Assembly: GCF_902859765.1 (NCBI RefSeq)
Contig: NZ_CADIJV010000003.1
Location: 1 to 64,000, forward strand
Length of the DNA stretch: 64,000 nucleotides
Origin: Achromobacter pulmonis
GTDB lineage: Bacteria; Pseudomonadota; Gammaproteobacteria; Burkholderiales; Burkholderiaceae_B
Direction: 5' to 3'
In this document: positions 33,928 to 43,148 of the stretch, piece after piece
Position numbering within the stretch: the stretch's first letter is position 1
How the letters are laid out: each line of letters begins with the position of its first letter
The notes under the pieces: model-generated
What the model was told of the DNA's origin: nothing
Database searches by the model: none
The model's input: the letters and a program-made list of their open reading frames with translations, nothing else
Translations under genes and position numbers: made by a program

Positions 33928-34125
33928 CTATGCCCCGGGTCGGCGGGGCGGGAAGACCCAGTAGCGCGCGATGACGCCCAGCAGGACGGTCAGCGCGATC
34001 CACGAGGCCCAGTGCCAGCCGCCGGTGCCCAGCAGCGCGGCCAGCAGGCCGAAGACGCTGAGCGCGCCCAGCAGGAGCGGCACGCCCCAGACGAACAGGA
34101 AGCCGCGCGCAGGTTGCCTGTTCAT
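33928..34125 (-). CDS. Small inner-membrane protein paired with the PepSY protein
   Basis: The 65-residue product has two hydrophobic helices (residues 8-32 and 38-57) and a basic tail (RYWVFPPRRPGA). Its ATG overlaps the stop codon of the PepSY gene (ATGA), so translation is coupled. Small membrane proteins of this sort often follow PepSY reductase-like genes in siderophore loci. No individual function is known to me. Confidence 0.75.
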   Translation of the reverse strand: MNRQPARGFLFVWGVPLLLGALSVFGLLAALLGTGGWHWASWIALTVLLGVIARYWVFPPRRPGA

Positions 34126-35294
34126 GCGGGGCTCCGTTGCGGGGCGGCGGCCTGGTGCTTACGCACCAGTTCGGCGATGCGCGCTTCGGTGGCGCGGCGC
34201 CGCGCCAGCCACAGGTAGAGGCCGCTGGCCAGCACCACGATGGTGATCAGGTCGAGCACGGCCCAGATGATCTTGAGCGGCAGCCCCGCGTAGTCGCCGA
34301 AGTGCAGCGGCCGCGACAGTTCCAGGGCGGTCAGGTACCACGGCATCCGGGCGATGGTGGTGAGTTCGCCGCTGCGGCCGTCGATCAGGACGGGCGTGTT
34401 CATCTTGGAGGTCAGCGGGGTGTCGCCGCGCATCCAGGTGATGTAGTGATGCGGGCTGCCGAAGGCGTTGCCGGGGAAGGCGATGAACGACACTTCGTTG
34501 CCGGGCAGGGCCTTGCGCGCGGTGTCCGCCGCGGCCTGGGCCGATGACAGTTCGGCTGGCACGCCCTGGCCCTTGTAGGGTTCGAGGATGCGCACCAGTT
34601 CGGTCGATTGCCACAGCCGGAACAGCGGCGTCGACAGTTCGTTGATGACGCCGGTAATGCCCACCACGAAGGCCCACACCAGGGTCACGATGCCCAGCAG
34701 GTTGTGCAGGTCGAGCCATTTGAGGCGGGTGGAGCGGCCGGCGCGCACGGTGCCGAATTCCAGCTTCTTCATGAAGGGGCCGTAGAGCACCACGCCGGAG
34801 ACGATGGCGATGCAGAACAGCAGGCCCATGAAGCCCAGGAACAGTTCGCCCGGCAGGCCGGCGAACAGGTCGACGTGCAGGGCCAGCATGATGCCCATGA
34901 ACGAGAATTTGTCCTCGGTGTACAGCGGGCCGTCGAGCAGCACGTCGCCGGTGCGGCCATCCATGCGCACGGCGTGGCCGGAGACCTGGCCGTCGCCGGG
35001 GCGCTTGGCCATGCCGACATAGACCTGGGGTTCGTCGGGGTCGAAGAACAGGTAGTCGACCACTTCGCCGGGGTACATGGACTTGGCGCGCTCGACCAGC
35101 CGGTCGAGATTGGCGGGGGGCGTCGAAGCCGGTACGTCGGACAGGGGCTTGCCGTCGTCGAGCCAGTGCTCGATCTCGTGGTGGAACACCAGCGGCAGGC
35201 CGGTCAGGCAGATGACGAGCAGGAAGATCGTACAGACCAGGCTGGTCCATTTGTGGACCAGGTACCAGGTTTTGATGGTGGAGGCGGCGGTCAT
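34122..35294 (-). CDS. PepSY-associated transmembrane protein
   Basis: The 390-residue protein has four main membrane helices and two periplasmic PepSY-like regions. It begins MTAASTIKTWYLVHKWTSLV, whose YLVHKWTS histidine is typical of the family, and further conserved histidines occur in LALHVDLFAG and LDLHNLLGI, consistent with haem or metal ligation. Such proteins are linked to reductive release of iron from siderophores. A TonB receptor is not adjacent. An AT-rich inverted repeat CGAAT-N7-ATTCG (35353-35369) lies in the promoter region and might be an iron-regulatory site. Confidence 0.87.
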   Translation of the reverse strand: MTAASTIKTWYLVHKWTSLVCTIFLLVICLTGLPLVFHHEIEHWLDDGKPLSDVPASTPPANLDRLVERAKSMYPGEVVDYLFFDPDEPQVYVGMAKRPGDGQVSGHAVRMDGRTGDVLLDGPLYTEDKFSFMGIMLALHVDLFAGLPGELFLGFMGLLFCIAIVSGVVLYGPFMKKLEFGTVRAGRSTRLKWLDLHNLLGIVTLVWAFVVGITGVINELSTPLFRLWQSTELVRILEPYKGQGVPAELSSAQAAADTARKALPGNEVSFIAFPGNAFGSPHHYITWMRGDTPLTSKMNTPVLIDGRSGELTTIARMPWYLTALELSRPLHFGDYAGLPLKIIWAVLDLITIVVLASGLYLWLARRRATEARIAELVRKHQAAAPQRSPA

Positions 35295-35480
35295 GGCGAC
35301 GGCGGGGCGGCGGCCCTGGCGGGATGGCTGGGGGAAAGGCGGAACCTTATCACGAATAATAGCGATTCGCGTAACGTATTGCAGTAATGACAGCGCGAGG
35401 ATTGCCAGGGCGGTGTCATCGGGAGCGGATAAAAGCGGGTTAAAAAGGAACCTGAGCCCGATTGGGCGGGCTGGACCATC

Positions 35481-36200
35481 ATGCAGCAACGTTTTCTGAA
35501 AGTACCGCGTAACGAACAGGGCCGGGATTTCGCGGTGGGCGACGTGCACGGCTGTTTCAGCCGGCTGCGCGACAGCCTGGCGCGGATGGGGTTCGACGCC
35601 AGCCGCGACCGGCTGTTTTCCGTGGGCGACCTGGTTGACCGGGGGCCCGAGAGCGAGGCCGCGCTCGATTGGCTGGCGCAACCCTGGTTCTACGCGGTGC
35701 AGGGCAACCACGAGGATTATGCGGTGCGCCACGTGCGTACCGGCCAGGTGGACGTGGTGAACTGGCGCGGCTACGGCGGCGGCTGGTTCCTGGATCTGCC
35801 GGCTGATCGTCAGCAGGTCTATGCCGAAGCGTTCGGCCAACTGCCGATCGCGATCGAAGTGGAAACCGCGGCTGGCGCGGTGGGGCTGTTGCATGCCGAT
35901 TGCCCGGTGCTGTTCTGGCCGCGTCTGGAATCGGCGCTGCAGGATCGCTACAAGCGCACCAGCGCGACCTGCCAATGGTCGCGCGAGCGGCTGCGGCTGC
36001 TCGACCGCACCGGCGTGCGCGGGGTACGCGCGGTGGTGGCGGGCCATACGCCAGTGGCCGCGCCGCTGGCGCTGGGCAACGTCTTCCACATCGATACCGA
36101 GGGCTGGAAGGACGGTTATTTCACGTTCCTGGACCTGGACTCGCTGCAGGCCTGGCCGCGCCCGGTGGTGACCGAGCCGCCGCTGGCCGAGCCCGGATAG
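35481..36200 (+). CDS. Metallophosphatase (PrpA/lambda-phosphatase type)
   Basis: The 239-residue protein has all metallophosphoesterase motifs: GDVHG, GDLVDRG, GNHE, a metal-binding HADC, and AGHTPV. It resembles E. coli PrpA/PrpB and phage lambda phosphatase, Mn-dependent Ser/Thr (and Tyr) protein phosphatases. It is divergent from the PepSY gene and is followed by a 17-bp hairpin that it shares with the convergent PBP1A gene. Confidence 0.9.
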   Translation: MQQRFLKVPRNEQGRDFAVGDVHGCFSRLRDSLARMGFDASRDRLFSVGDLVDRGPESEAALDWLAQPWFYAVQGNHEDYAVRHVRTGQVDVVNWRGYGGGWFLDLPADRQQVYAEAFGQLPIAIEVETAAGAVGLLHADCPVLFWPRLESALQDRYKRTSATCQWSRERLRLLDRTGVRGVRAVVAGHTPVAAPLALGNVFHIDTEGWKDGYFTFLDLDSLQAWPRPVVTEPPLAEPG

Positions 36201-36220
36201 TGGCGCCCGCGACGCCGGAC

Positions 36221-36257
36221 ATGCAACGGGGCGCCCGAATCGGGCGCCCCGTTGCAT
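36221..36257. terminator. Long hairpin between convergent genes
   Basis: ATGCAACGGGGCGCCCG (36221-36237) and its complement (36241-36257) form a perfect 17-bp stem with a 3-nt loop. No T run follows on either strand; it probably ends both transcripts through structure. Confidence 0.7.
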
Positions 36258-36277
36258 GCCGGGCGGCGATGCCTTGC

Positions 36278-38857
36278 CTAGAGTGGCCGCGCGGCCAGCG
36301 GCCCGACGCTGGTGACGGCGCTGGCGCTGGCGCCGCGGGCCGGATCGGATTCGACGCGCGGCACCGGGATCGGGGGGATCGGCGGATTGCCGCCGCCCGC
36401 CGGGCCGCCGGCAGCCGGCACCGGAATCGGCTGCGCCACCGGCGCCTGGGTCGCGCCCGGCGTGGGCAGTGGCCGCACCGAGTTGTCGACGCCGTCGGTG
36501 GAGCGGTTGTTATTGAGGAAATCGGTCAGCGGATCGCCGCTGGACAGGTCGAGCGAGGCCACCGCCTGGCCGGGCGGGAATTCGGAGAAATAGTATTCGC
36601 CGTTGTCGACCAGCAGGCCGTCGGGGCGCGGCGCGGGCTTGGCCTCCGGCACGCCCTTGAGCACGGGCTGCATGTAGTCGAGCCAGGTGCTCAGCGCCAG
36701 GCCGCTGCCGAATTCGTTGGAGCCCAGCGACTTGGGTTGGTCAAAGCCCATCCAGACCGTGGTCGCCAGGGTCGGGGTAAAGCCCGAGAACCAGACGTCG
36801 ACCGCGTCGTTGGTGGTGCCGGTCTTGCCGCCGATGTCGTTGCGCTTGAGCACCTGGTGCGCGCGCGCCGCGGTGCCGTTGACGGTGACGCCGCGCAGGA
36901 TGTCGTCCATGACCCAGGCGGTGCGCGGGTCGATGGCGCGCGCGGCGGCGTCGCCGGCAACCACGGGCTGGGCCTGCATCAGCACGTTGCCCGAGCGGTC
37001 GGTGACCTTGTCGATGAGGTAGGGCGTGACCCGGTAGCCGCCGTTGGCGAACACGCTGTAGCCGTTGACCACCTGCAACGGCGTGGCGCCGCCGGCGCCC
37101 AGGCCCAGCGGCAGCACCGCCGGCCAGCGGGCCTTGTCGAAGCCGAAGCGGGTCAGGTAGTCCTGCGCGTACTGCGGGCCGATGGCCTGCAGGATGCGGA
37201 TGGTGACCATGTTCTTGGACTTGTACAGGCCTTGGCGCAGCGTCAGCATCGGCTCGTAGTGGTTGCCATCGTTCTTGGGCTGCCAGGCTTTCGAGCCGGT
37301 CTGGGCGGCGGTCAGCATGAAGGGCTGGTCGGAGACCTGGGTGGCGGGCGTCAGGCCGCGTTCCAGCGCTGCCGCGTACACGAATGGCTTGATGTTCGAG
37401 CCAGGCTGGCGCCAGGCCTGCGTGACGCGGTTGAAGGTGCCGCGGTTGTAGTCGAAGCCGCCGATCATGGCGCGGATGGCGCCGTCCTGCGGCACCATCG
37501 ACACCAGCGCCGCCTGCAGCGCCGGCATGTTGATGATTTCCCAGCCGTCGCCGTTCTTGTGGATGTAGACCACCGAGCCGCGCTGCAGGCGCAGGCTGTC
37601 GCTGGCCTTGGGGCTGAGGGCACGCGCCACCACCGCCAGCGCCTTCTTGTCGGAGATGGTGATGATCTCGCGGGCGCTGCGCGCCACGGTCACTTCCTGC
37701 GGGCTGGCGGCCAGCACCACGGCGGTGAGCAGGTCTTCGCTGTCGGGCGTCTTTTCCTGCACGCCGTCGAGGAGGTCGTCGAACGCGGTGGCGTCTTTCT
37801 CGATGCCATCGGGCAGGTCGATGCGGTCTTCCGGTCCGGGATAGGGCGCGCGCCGGGTGTAGTCCAGCACGCCCTCGCGCACGGCGCGGTAGGCGGCTTC
37901 CTGGTCCTTGGCGTTGATCGTGGTGTAGACGTCGATGCCCTTGGAGTAGGTCTGCTCCTGGAACACCCCGTACATCAGCTGGCGCGCCAGTTCGGCGGGG
38001 TATTCGCCATGGATGGCGAAGCCGCGGGTGCTGGCGCCATCGGCGCCGCGGATGACCAGATGCTGCTTGAGCGCCTCGTCGGCCTGCTCCGGCGTCAGGT
38101 AGCCCAGCGCTTTCATGCGGCCCAGCACGTAGTGCTGGCGGATCTCGGCGCGCGGGAAGTTGGTGATGGGATTGAAGCGTGAGGGGGCCTTGGGAATGCC
38201 GGCCAGCATCGCGGCCTCGGCCGGCGTGACGTCCGCCAGCGGCTTGCCGAAGTAAGTGCGCGCGGCGGCGGCGAAGCCGTAGGCGCGGTGGCCCAGGTAG
38301 ATCTGGTTCATGTAGAGCTCCAGGATCTGGTCCTTGGTCAGCTCCGACTCGATCTTATAGGTCAGCAGCAGTTCATAGAACTTGCGCGAGTAGGTTTTCT
38401 CGGACGACAGGTAGAAATTGCGCGCCACCTGCATGGTGATGGTGCTGCCGCCCTGGGTTTTGGATTGCTTGACCAGGTTGACGAGCACGGCGCGCGCCAT
38501 GCCCATCCAGTCGACGCCGCCGTGCTGGTAGAAGCGGTCGTCCTCGGCCGCCAGCACCGCCTGGCGCATCACCGCCGGGATTTCGTCGAAGCGCAGCACG
38601 TTGCGGTGCTCTTCGCCATATTCGCCGATCAGGACCTTGTCGGCGGTATAGATGCGCAGGGGCACGCGTGGCCGGTAGTCGGTCATGGCGTGCAGGTCGG
38701 GCAGGCTGGGCCAGGCCAGCGCCAGCGCCAGGCCGAACAACAGCGCCCCGCAGACGCCGAGGCCGGCGGCGGCGGCGCCGGCCTTGATCAGGAGTCGTTT
38801 CCAGGGAAAGCCCGATTTGCCGCCCGGGGTGGCGGAGGAGTGCTGGGGGGTGCTCAT
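36278..38857 (-). CDS. mrcA: Penicillin-binding protein 1A (class A, bifunctional)
   Basis: The 859-residue product is an inner-membrane class A PBP. A single N-terminal helix (residues 21-50) anchors it. The GT51 transglycosylase domain carries AAEDDRFYQHGGVD and GGSTITMQVARN. After an OB-like insert, the transpeptidase domain has the SxxK motif in QPGSNIKP near residue 487, SKN in YKSKNMV, and KTGTTND near residue 680. The C-terminal tail is Pro/Gly-rich (PIPVPAAGGPAGGG). It polymerises and cross-links peptidoglycan during elongation. It is a single-gene unit with a hairpin terminator after it. Confidence 0.96.
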   Translation of the reverse strand: MSTPQHSSATPGGKSGFPWKRLLIKAGAAAAGLGVCGALLFGLALALAWPSLPDLHAMTDYRPRVPLRIYTADKVLIGEYGEEHRNVLRFDEIPAVMRQAVLAAEDDRFYQHGGVDWMGMARAVLVNLVKQSKTQGGSTITMQVARNFYLSSEKTYSRKFYELLLTYKIESELTKDQILELYMNQIYLGHRAYGFAAAARTYFGKPLADVTPAEAAMLAGIPKAPSRFNPITNFPRAEIRQHYVLGRMKALGYLTPEQADEALKQHLVIRGADGASTRGFAIHGEYPAELARQLMYGVFQEQTYSKGIDVYTTINAKDQEAAYRAVREGVLDYTRRAPYPGPEDRIDLPDGIEKDATAFDDLLDGVQEKTPDSEDLLTAVVLAASPQEVTVARSAREIITISDKKALAVVARALSPKASDSLRLQRGSVVYIHKNGDGWEIINMPALQAALVSMVPQDGAIRAMIGGFDYNRGTFNRVTQAWRQPGSNIKPFVYAAALERGLTPATQVSDQPFMLTAAQTGSKAWQPKNDGNHYEPMLTLRQGLYKSKNMVTIRILQAIGPQYAQDYLTRFGFDKARWPAVLPLGLGAGGATPLQVVNGYSVFANGGYRVTPYLIDKVTDRSGNVLMQAQPVVAGDAAARAIDPRTAWVMDDILRGVTVNGTAARAHQVLKRNDIGGKTGTTNDAVDVWFSGFTPTLATTVWMGFDQPKSLGSNEFGSGLALSTWLDYMQPVLKGVPEAKPAPRPDGLLVDNGEYYFSEFPPGQAVASLDLSSGDPLTDFLNNNRSTDGVDNSVRPLPTPGATQAPVAQPIPVPAAGGPAGGGNPPIPPIPVPRVESDPARGASASAVTSVGPLAARPL

Positions 38858-39072
38858 TGCTGGCGATTCTAGGGCAGAACGCTATAGACCGGCGACCCGG
38901 CCAGAAGGTTTCGGTAACCAAAATTGCCCGGAGGGACGGTTCTGGCCTCGGGCAAAGCATATGGGGACAGGGCAGCGCCTACGCGCGGCGCGGGTTTTGC
39001 GCGGCGCCACGCGGCAAGCGCGCGCTGAAATGTATTGCGCGCCGTGACAAACGGCAAGGCCGGTTGCAGCTG

Positions 39073-39879
39073 TCATGCGGCGGCCGCCCGCAGGTAGCGT
39101 TGCGGCGGCGCGCCCAGGGCGCGATGGAACATGGCGCTGAAGGCGCTGGCGCTGCGGTAGCCCAGGTCGGTGGCGATGCGCGCCACCGGCACCCCCAGCG
39201 ACAGGCGGCAGACCGCGTCGGCCAGGCGCACCTGTTGCACCCACTGCCGGTAATTCAGCCCCAATTCAGCCTGGAACAACCGGATCAAGGTGCGCGCGCT
39301 GGCGCCGACCTCGCTGCCCCAGTCCTCGATGCCGCGTTGCAGCCCGGGCCGGTCGAGGATGGCTTCGCAGATGATCTGCAGGCGCCGGTCGCGCGGCCAC
39401 GGGATCTGGAACGGCACGACCCGGGCGGCGGCCAGCTCGGACAGGATCAACGCGGCCACCTGTTCGGCCCGGCCGCCCAGCGGGTAGTCGATGGGCTCGG
39501 CGGTCAGGGCCAGGATCAGTTCGCGCAGCAGCCCGCTGACCTCGATCACCTGGCATTGCGGCCAGTAGGCCCGCGCCGCGTCGGCCTGGATGTAGAGCGA
39601 CCGCATCGAGACCGCGCCGACCATGTCGACGCCGTGCGGCACGCCAGCCGGCACCCACAGGGCGCGCAGCGGCGGCAGTGCCCAGAAGCCGCTGGGGGTG
39701 GTGACGCGCATCACGCCCTCGACGGCATAGATGAGCTGGGCGCGCGGGTGCGAATGGGCGCCGGTGCGGGCGCCGGCGGGGAATTCCTTGGCCATCGCCG
39801 TCACGCTGCGGGGGCGATGTTGATAGTCCTGGGCGTCGATGCTGCGGGCCGGGTCGAGGCGCGCGGGACGGGTGGGCAT
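39073..39879 (-). CDS. AraC-family transcriptional regulator
   Basis: The 268-residue protein has an N-terminal cupin sensor (AHSHPRAQLIYAVEGVMRV, FWALPPLRALWVPAGVPHGV) and a C-terminal AraC DNA-binding domain with two helix-turn-helix units (ASARTLIRLFQAELGLNYRQ and PVARIATDLGYRSASAFSAMF). It is divergent from an MFS efflux pump gene and likely controls it. Three TTGTCA direct repeats lie in the shared region. Confidence 0.92.
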   Translation of the reverse strand: MPTRPARLDPARSIDAQDYQHRPRSVTAMAKEFPAGARTGAHSHPRAQLIYAVEGVMRVTTPSGFWALPPLRALWVPAGVPHGVDMVGAVSMRSLYIQADAARAYWPQCQVIEVSGLLRELILALTAEPIDYPLGGRAEQVAALILSELAAARVVPFQIPWPRDRRLQIICEAILDRPGLQRGIEDWGSEVGASARTLIRLFQAELGLNYRQWVQQVRLADAVCRLSLGVPVARIATDLGYRSASAFSAMFHRALGAPPQRYLRAAAA

Positions 39880-39918
39880 GGTGTCACTTCCGACAGGGAT
39901 CGGGTGTCGGACTCAAGG

Positions 39919-39961
39919 TTGTCATGGTGCTATTTTGTCACTTTCCCGACGAAAATTGTCA
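39919..39961. promoter_or_regulatory. Candidate AraC-type operator: three TTGTCA direct repeats
   Basis: TTGTCA occurs at 39919-39924, 39935-39940 and 39956-39961, spaced 16 and 21 bp (about 1.5 and 2 helical turns). AraC-family proteins commonly bind direct repeats with such spacing. Confidence 0.5.
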
Positions 39962-40044
39962 GTCGGGGCCGGGGCATCCTTCCTACACTGGCAAGGTCCG
40001 GTGCGGTGCCGGGCCTTGTTTTCCCTCCCGCCGGTTTATCCACC

Positions 40045-41289
40045 ATGAATCCACCCCAGACCTCCGCCACCGCCTTGCCCGATGCCGCCGCTCCGGCGCC
40101 ACAGCCGGCGGTCGGCGACCCTGCCACCGCCTTCACGGTGCTGGGCGCCATCAGCGTGGCGCACCTGATGAACGACATGATCCAGTCGATCCTGTTGGCC
40201 ATCTATCCGATGCTGAAGGACTCGTTCAGCCTGTCGTTCGCGCAGATCGGCCTGATTACGCTGGTGTACCAGTTGGCGGCATCGCTGCTGCAGCCGTTCA
40301 TCGGTTTCTACACCGACCGCAATCCCAAGCCGTACTCGCTGCCGGTGGGCATGGGCTTCACGCTGGCGGGTCTGCTGCTGCTGTCGGTGGCGCCGTCGTT
40401 CGGCTGGCTGCTGGTGGCGGCGGTGCTGGTGGGCACGGGCTCGTCGGTGTTTCATCCGGAATCGTCGCGGGTGGCGCGCATGGCTTCGGGGGGGCGCCAT
40501 GGGCTGGCGCAGTCGCTGTTCCAGGTGGGCGGCAATGTCGGTTCGGCAATGGGGCCGCTGCTGGCGGCGTTGTTCATCATCCCGCATGGCCAGCGCAGCG
40601 TGGCCTGGTTCTCGCTGGCGGCGTTGTTGGGCATCGTGGTGCTGACCGGCATTGGACGCTGGTACGGCGCCAATCGGGTGCGCCTCGCGCCGCGCCCGCG
40701 GCGCGAGGGCGCGGGCAATGGCCTGACGCGCAACCAGGTGCTGGGCGCGCTGGGCGTGCTGGGACTGCTGGTGTTCTCCAAGTACTTTTACCTGGCCAGC
40801 CTGAACAGCTATTTCACGTTCTACCTGATCGACAAATTCGCGCTGTCGGTGCGCGAGGCGCAACTGTACCTGTTCCTGTTCCTGGCGGCGGTGGCGGTGG
40901 GCACGGTGGTGGGCGGGCCGGTGGGCGACCGCATCGGCCGCAAGATCGTGATCTGGGTGTCGATCCTGGGCGTGGCGCCGTTCACGCTGATGCTGCCGCA
41001 CGCCAATCTGTTCTGGACCGGGGTGCTGGTGGCGATCATCGGCGTGGTGCTGGCGTCGGCCTTTTCGGCCATCGTCGTGTACGCGCAGGAATTGGTGCCG
41101 GGCAAGGTCGGCATGATCGCCGGGCTGTTCTTCGGCTTCGCTTTCGGCATGGGCGGGTTGGGCGCGGCGGCGCTGGGCAAGCTGGCCGATGCCACCAGCA
41201 TCGGCCATGTGTACCAGGTGTGCGCGTATCTGCCGCTGCTGGGCATCGTCGCGGTGTTGCTGCCGGACATCGAGCGCAAGCGCGCCTGA
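40045..41289 (+). CDS. MFS efflux transporter (fosmidomycin-resistance Fsr type)
   Basis: The 414-residue protein has twelve predicted helices. The Fsr-type start SVAHLMNDMIQSILLAIYPML, the motif A-like GFYTDRNPKPYSL, and GTGSSVFHPESSRVARMASGG are diagnostic of the Fsr family, which pumps out fosmidomycin and related compounds by proton antiport. An N-terminal Pro/Ala-rich tail of about 30 residues precedes the first helix. It is divergent from an AraC-type regulator. Confidence 0.92.
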   Translation: MNPPQTSATALPDAAAPAPQPAVGDPATAFTVLGAISVAHLMNDMIQSILLAIYPMLKDSFSLSFAQIGLITLVYQLAASLLQPFIGFYTDRNPKPYSLPVGMGFTLAGLLLLSVAPSFGWLLVAAVLVGTGSSVFHPESSRVARMASGGRHGLAQSLFQVGGNVGSAMGPLLAALFIIPHGQRSVAWFSLAALLGIVVLTGIGRWYGANRVRLAPRPRREGAGNGLTRNQVLGALGVLGLLVFSKYFYLASLNSYFTFYLIDKFALSVREAQLYLFLFLAAVAVGTVVGGPVGDRIGRKIVIWVSILGVAPFTLMLPHANLFWTGVLVAIIGVVLASAFSAIVVYAQELVPGKVGMIAGLFFGFAFGMGGLGAAALGKLADATSIGHVYQVCAYLPLLGIVAVLLPDIERKRA

Positions 41290-41352
41290 GGCCGGGGGGC
41301 GGAGCGCGGCCTGTAGCCGTGGCCCGGGCAGCGCCGCGCGCGGCCCGGCCGC

Positions 41353-41814
41353 TCAGGCCGCCGGGTGGGCGGTTGCGGGCACCGTGGCCAAGTGCGGGCG
41401 GCCCATTTCGATCGCCTGGATCTGGCCATCGCCGCCATGGTGGATGACGGCGATCCGCGCGGCCCGCAGCTGCGTGATCTGGCGCGGCGTGACAGCGAAG
41501 CTCGTGGCCAGCCGCCGATCATCCAGCGGCGCGATCGGCTGGCGCCGGTCCTTGCCGGCAAAGCGCAGATGGTTGTAGACCGCCCAGGCCACCAGCACGG
41601 CGGCGTTGAGCAGGGCCAGCGCGGCGTAGCTGCCCAGCGTGTGCAGCGTGGGCAGGAAGGTCGGCCACAGTGGCGCCTGGGGACCGCTGGCGGCGCCGCG
41701 CAGGATCGCGGCGATGCCGGCGCCAAACAGGTAGATGAACGCGATCCAGCCAAGGGCGGTCAGCAGCAGGTCGAACAGATAGCCCGCGCGCGAGCGTTTG
41801 GTGGTGATGATCAT
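41353..41814 (-). CDS. bpsD: Poly-beta-1,6-GlcNAc synthase accessory subunit PgaD/BpsD
   Basis: The 153-residue product has two membrane helices (about residues 13-36 and 55-80) and a cytoplasmic C-terminal domain, starting [23 protein letters not shown]. In E. coli, PgaD and the glycosyltransferase PgaC jointly bind c-di-GMP, which activates synthesis. The ATG overlaps the bpsC stop codon (ATGA). It is the last gene of the operon. The C-terminal domain ([12 protein letters not shown]) is divergent in sequence, as is usual for PgaD. Confidence 0.88.
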   Translation of the reverse strand: MIITTKRSRAGYLFDLLLTALGWIAFIYLFGAGIAAILRGAASGPQAPLWPTFLPTLHTLGSYAALALLNAAVLVAWAVYNHLRFAGKDRRQPIAPLDDRRLATSFAVTPRQITQLRAARIAVIHHGGDGQIQAIEMGRPHLATVPATAHPAA

Positions 41815-43148
41815 GATGCGTCCGGTGATTTGATGCCGCGGTCGGGGCTGGTCCAGCGCGCGCGCTCGGCCTGCTTGCGCAGCATGACTTTGGGGAAACT
41901 GACCAGCGTGGTGAACAGGCTCACCATCCAGTAGGCCAGCGGATACCAGATGACCCAGTACAGCGCGCGCCCCAGGCCGGGTTCATAGCGGCGATCGATC
42001 AGGATGCTGATGGCGAACTGCAGCAGGCAGACCACCGCCAGCATCATGCCGGTGAAGGCGGGAGGCATCAGGCTGGCGATGTGCATGTTGTTGGGCAGGG
42101 CCACGAACTGGCTGACCAGCCACAGCAGCACCGAGATGCCGAAGGCGAACGCCCAGGCGGTCGACAGGCAGAATTCCGCCATCAGCGGCCACAGGCGGCG
42201 ATGGCGCCAGTTCCAGATCGAGCGCAGGTTCTTCAGAAATACCTCGGCGCCGCCCTGGGCCCAGCGCAGGCGCTGTTTCCACAGCCCCCGCAGCGTTTCC
42301 GGCATCAGAATCCAGCACAGGCCGCGCGGCTCGTAGAAGATCGACCAGTGGTCGCGCTGCAGCTTCCAGCTGATGTCGATGTCCTCGGTGATCATGTCCA
42401 GGCTCCAGTAGCCGACCCGGTCCAGCGCCGCGCGGCGGAAGGCCGCGACCACGCCCGAGACGGTGAAGACCTGGCCGTAGACCCGCTGGGTGCGTTTGAT
42501 AAGGCCGATGATGGACGAGAATTCGCCCACCTGGACATGCCCGATCAGGGTCGAGCGGGTGCGGATGCGCGGGTTGCCGGTGACTGCGCCGACGCGCGGG
42601 TTGTCGATCAGCGGCGCCACCAGGTAGGCGGCCGCGTCCGGATCGAGCACCGCGTCGCCGTCGATGCAGACCAGGTATTCGCTGCGCGCGGCCAATGCGC
42701 CCATGCGCAGCGCCATGGCCTTGCCCTGGTTCTGCGCCAGGTGTACCACCCGCAGGCGCGGGTGATCGGCGGCCAGGCGGTCCAGCATCGGCCCGGTGCC
42801 GTCGCTGGAGCCATCGTTGATGGCGATGACTTCGACGTGTGGATAGCGCTGGTTCAACGCCGCCAGCAAGGTTTCCTCGCCGTTGTCGGCCTCGTTGTAG
42901 CAGGGCACCAGAATCGACACCAGCGGGTTGCCGGCCAGGGCCGGCGGCGTCGAATCGGGGCCCCACTGCCAGCGCCGTTCCCAGTGCCACCAGAAGTACA
43001 GGCCGCCGGCCATCCACATGCCGGACATGAACAGCGGGTAGAAGAAGACGAAGCCCAGCAGCGCCTGGCTGGTCAGCATCAGGGTGAAGCCGAACGGCGC
43101 GCCGAGCACCGCCAGCAGGATAATCAGGGCAATCAGACGGTCGATCAT
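41811..43148 (-). CDS. bpsC: Poly-beta-1,6-GlcNAc glycosyltransferase PgaC/BpsC
   Basis: The 445-residue inner-membrane enzyme is a processive GT2 glycosyltransferase. N-terminal helices are followed by [13 protein letters not shown], the UDP-binding INDGSSDG, DxD-type CIDGDAVLD, the catalytic [10 protein letters not shown], and the QxxRW motif in QRLRWAQGG. Three or more C-terminal helices form the export channel. It polymerises UDP-GlcNAc. Its ATG overlaps the bpsB stop codon. All catalytic motifs are intact, so the operon should be functional. Confidence 0.94.
   Translation of the reverse strand: MIDRLIALIILLAVLGAPFGFTLMLTSQALLGFVFFYPLFMSGMWMAGGLYFWWHWERRWQWGPDSTPPALAGNPLVSILVPCYNEADNGEETLLAALNQRYPHVEVIAINDGSSDGTGPMLDRLAADHPRLRVVHLAQNQGKAMALRMGALAARSEYLVCIDGDAVLDPDAAAYLVAPLIDNPRVGAVTGNPRIRTRSTLIGHVQVGEFSSIIGLIKRTQRVYGQVFTVSGVVAAFRRAALDRVGYWSLDMITEDIDISWKLQRDHWSIFYEPRGLCWILMPETLRGLWKQRLRWAQGGAEVFLKNLRSIWNWRHRRLWPLMAEFCLSTAWAFAFGISVLLWLVSQFVALPNNMHIASLMPPAFTGMMLAVVCLLQFAISILIDRRYEPGLGRALYWVIWYPLAYWMVSLFTTLVSFPKVMLRKQAERARWTSPDRGIKSPDAS

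Noticed and set aside
35353-35369. Fur box upstream of the PepSY gene
   Set aside because: The match to the 19-bp consensus is too weak to annotate; it is kept only as a low-interest candidate.
35900-38182. 760-codon ORF antisense to PBP1A
   Set aside because: PBP1A has all catalytic motifs on the other strand; the ORF has no domain or start signal.
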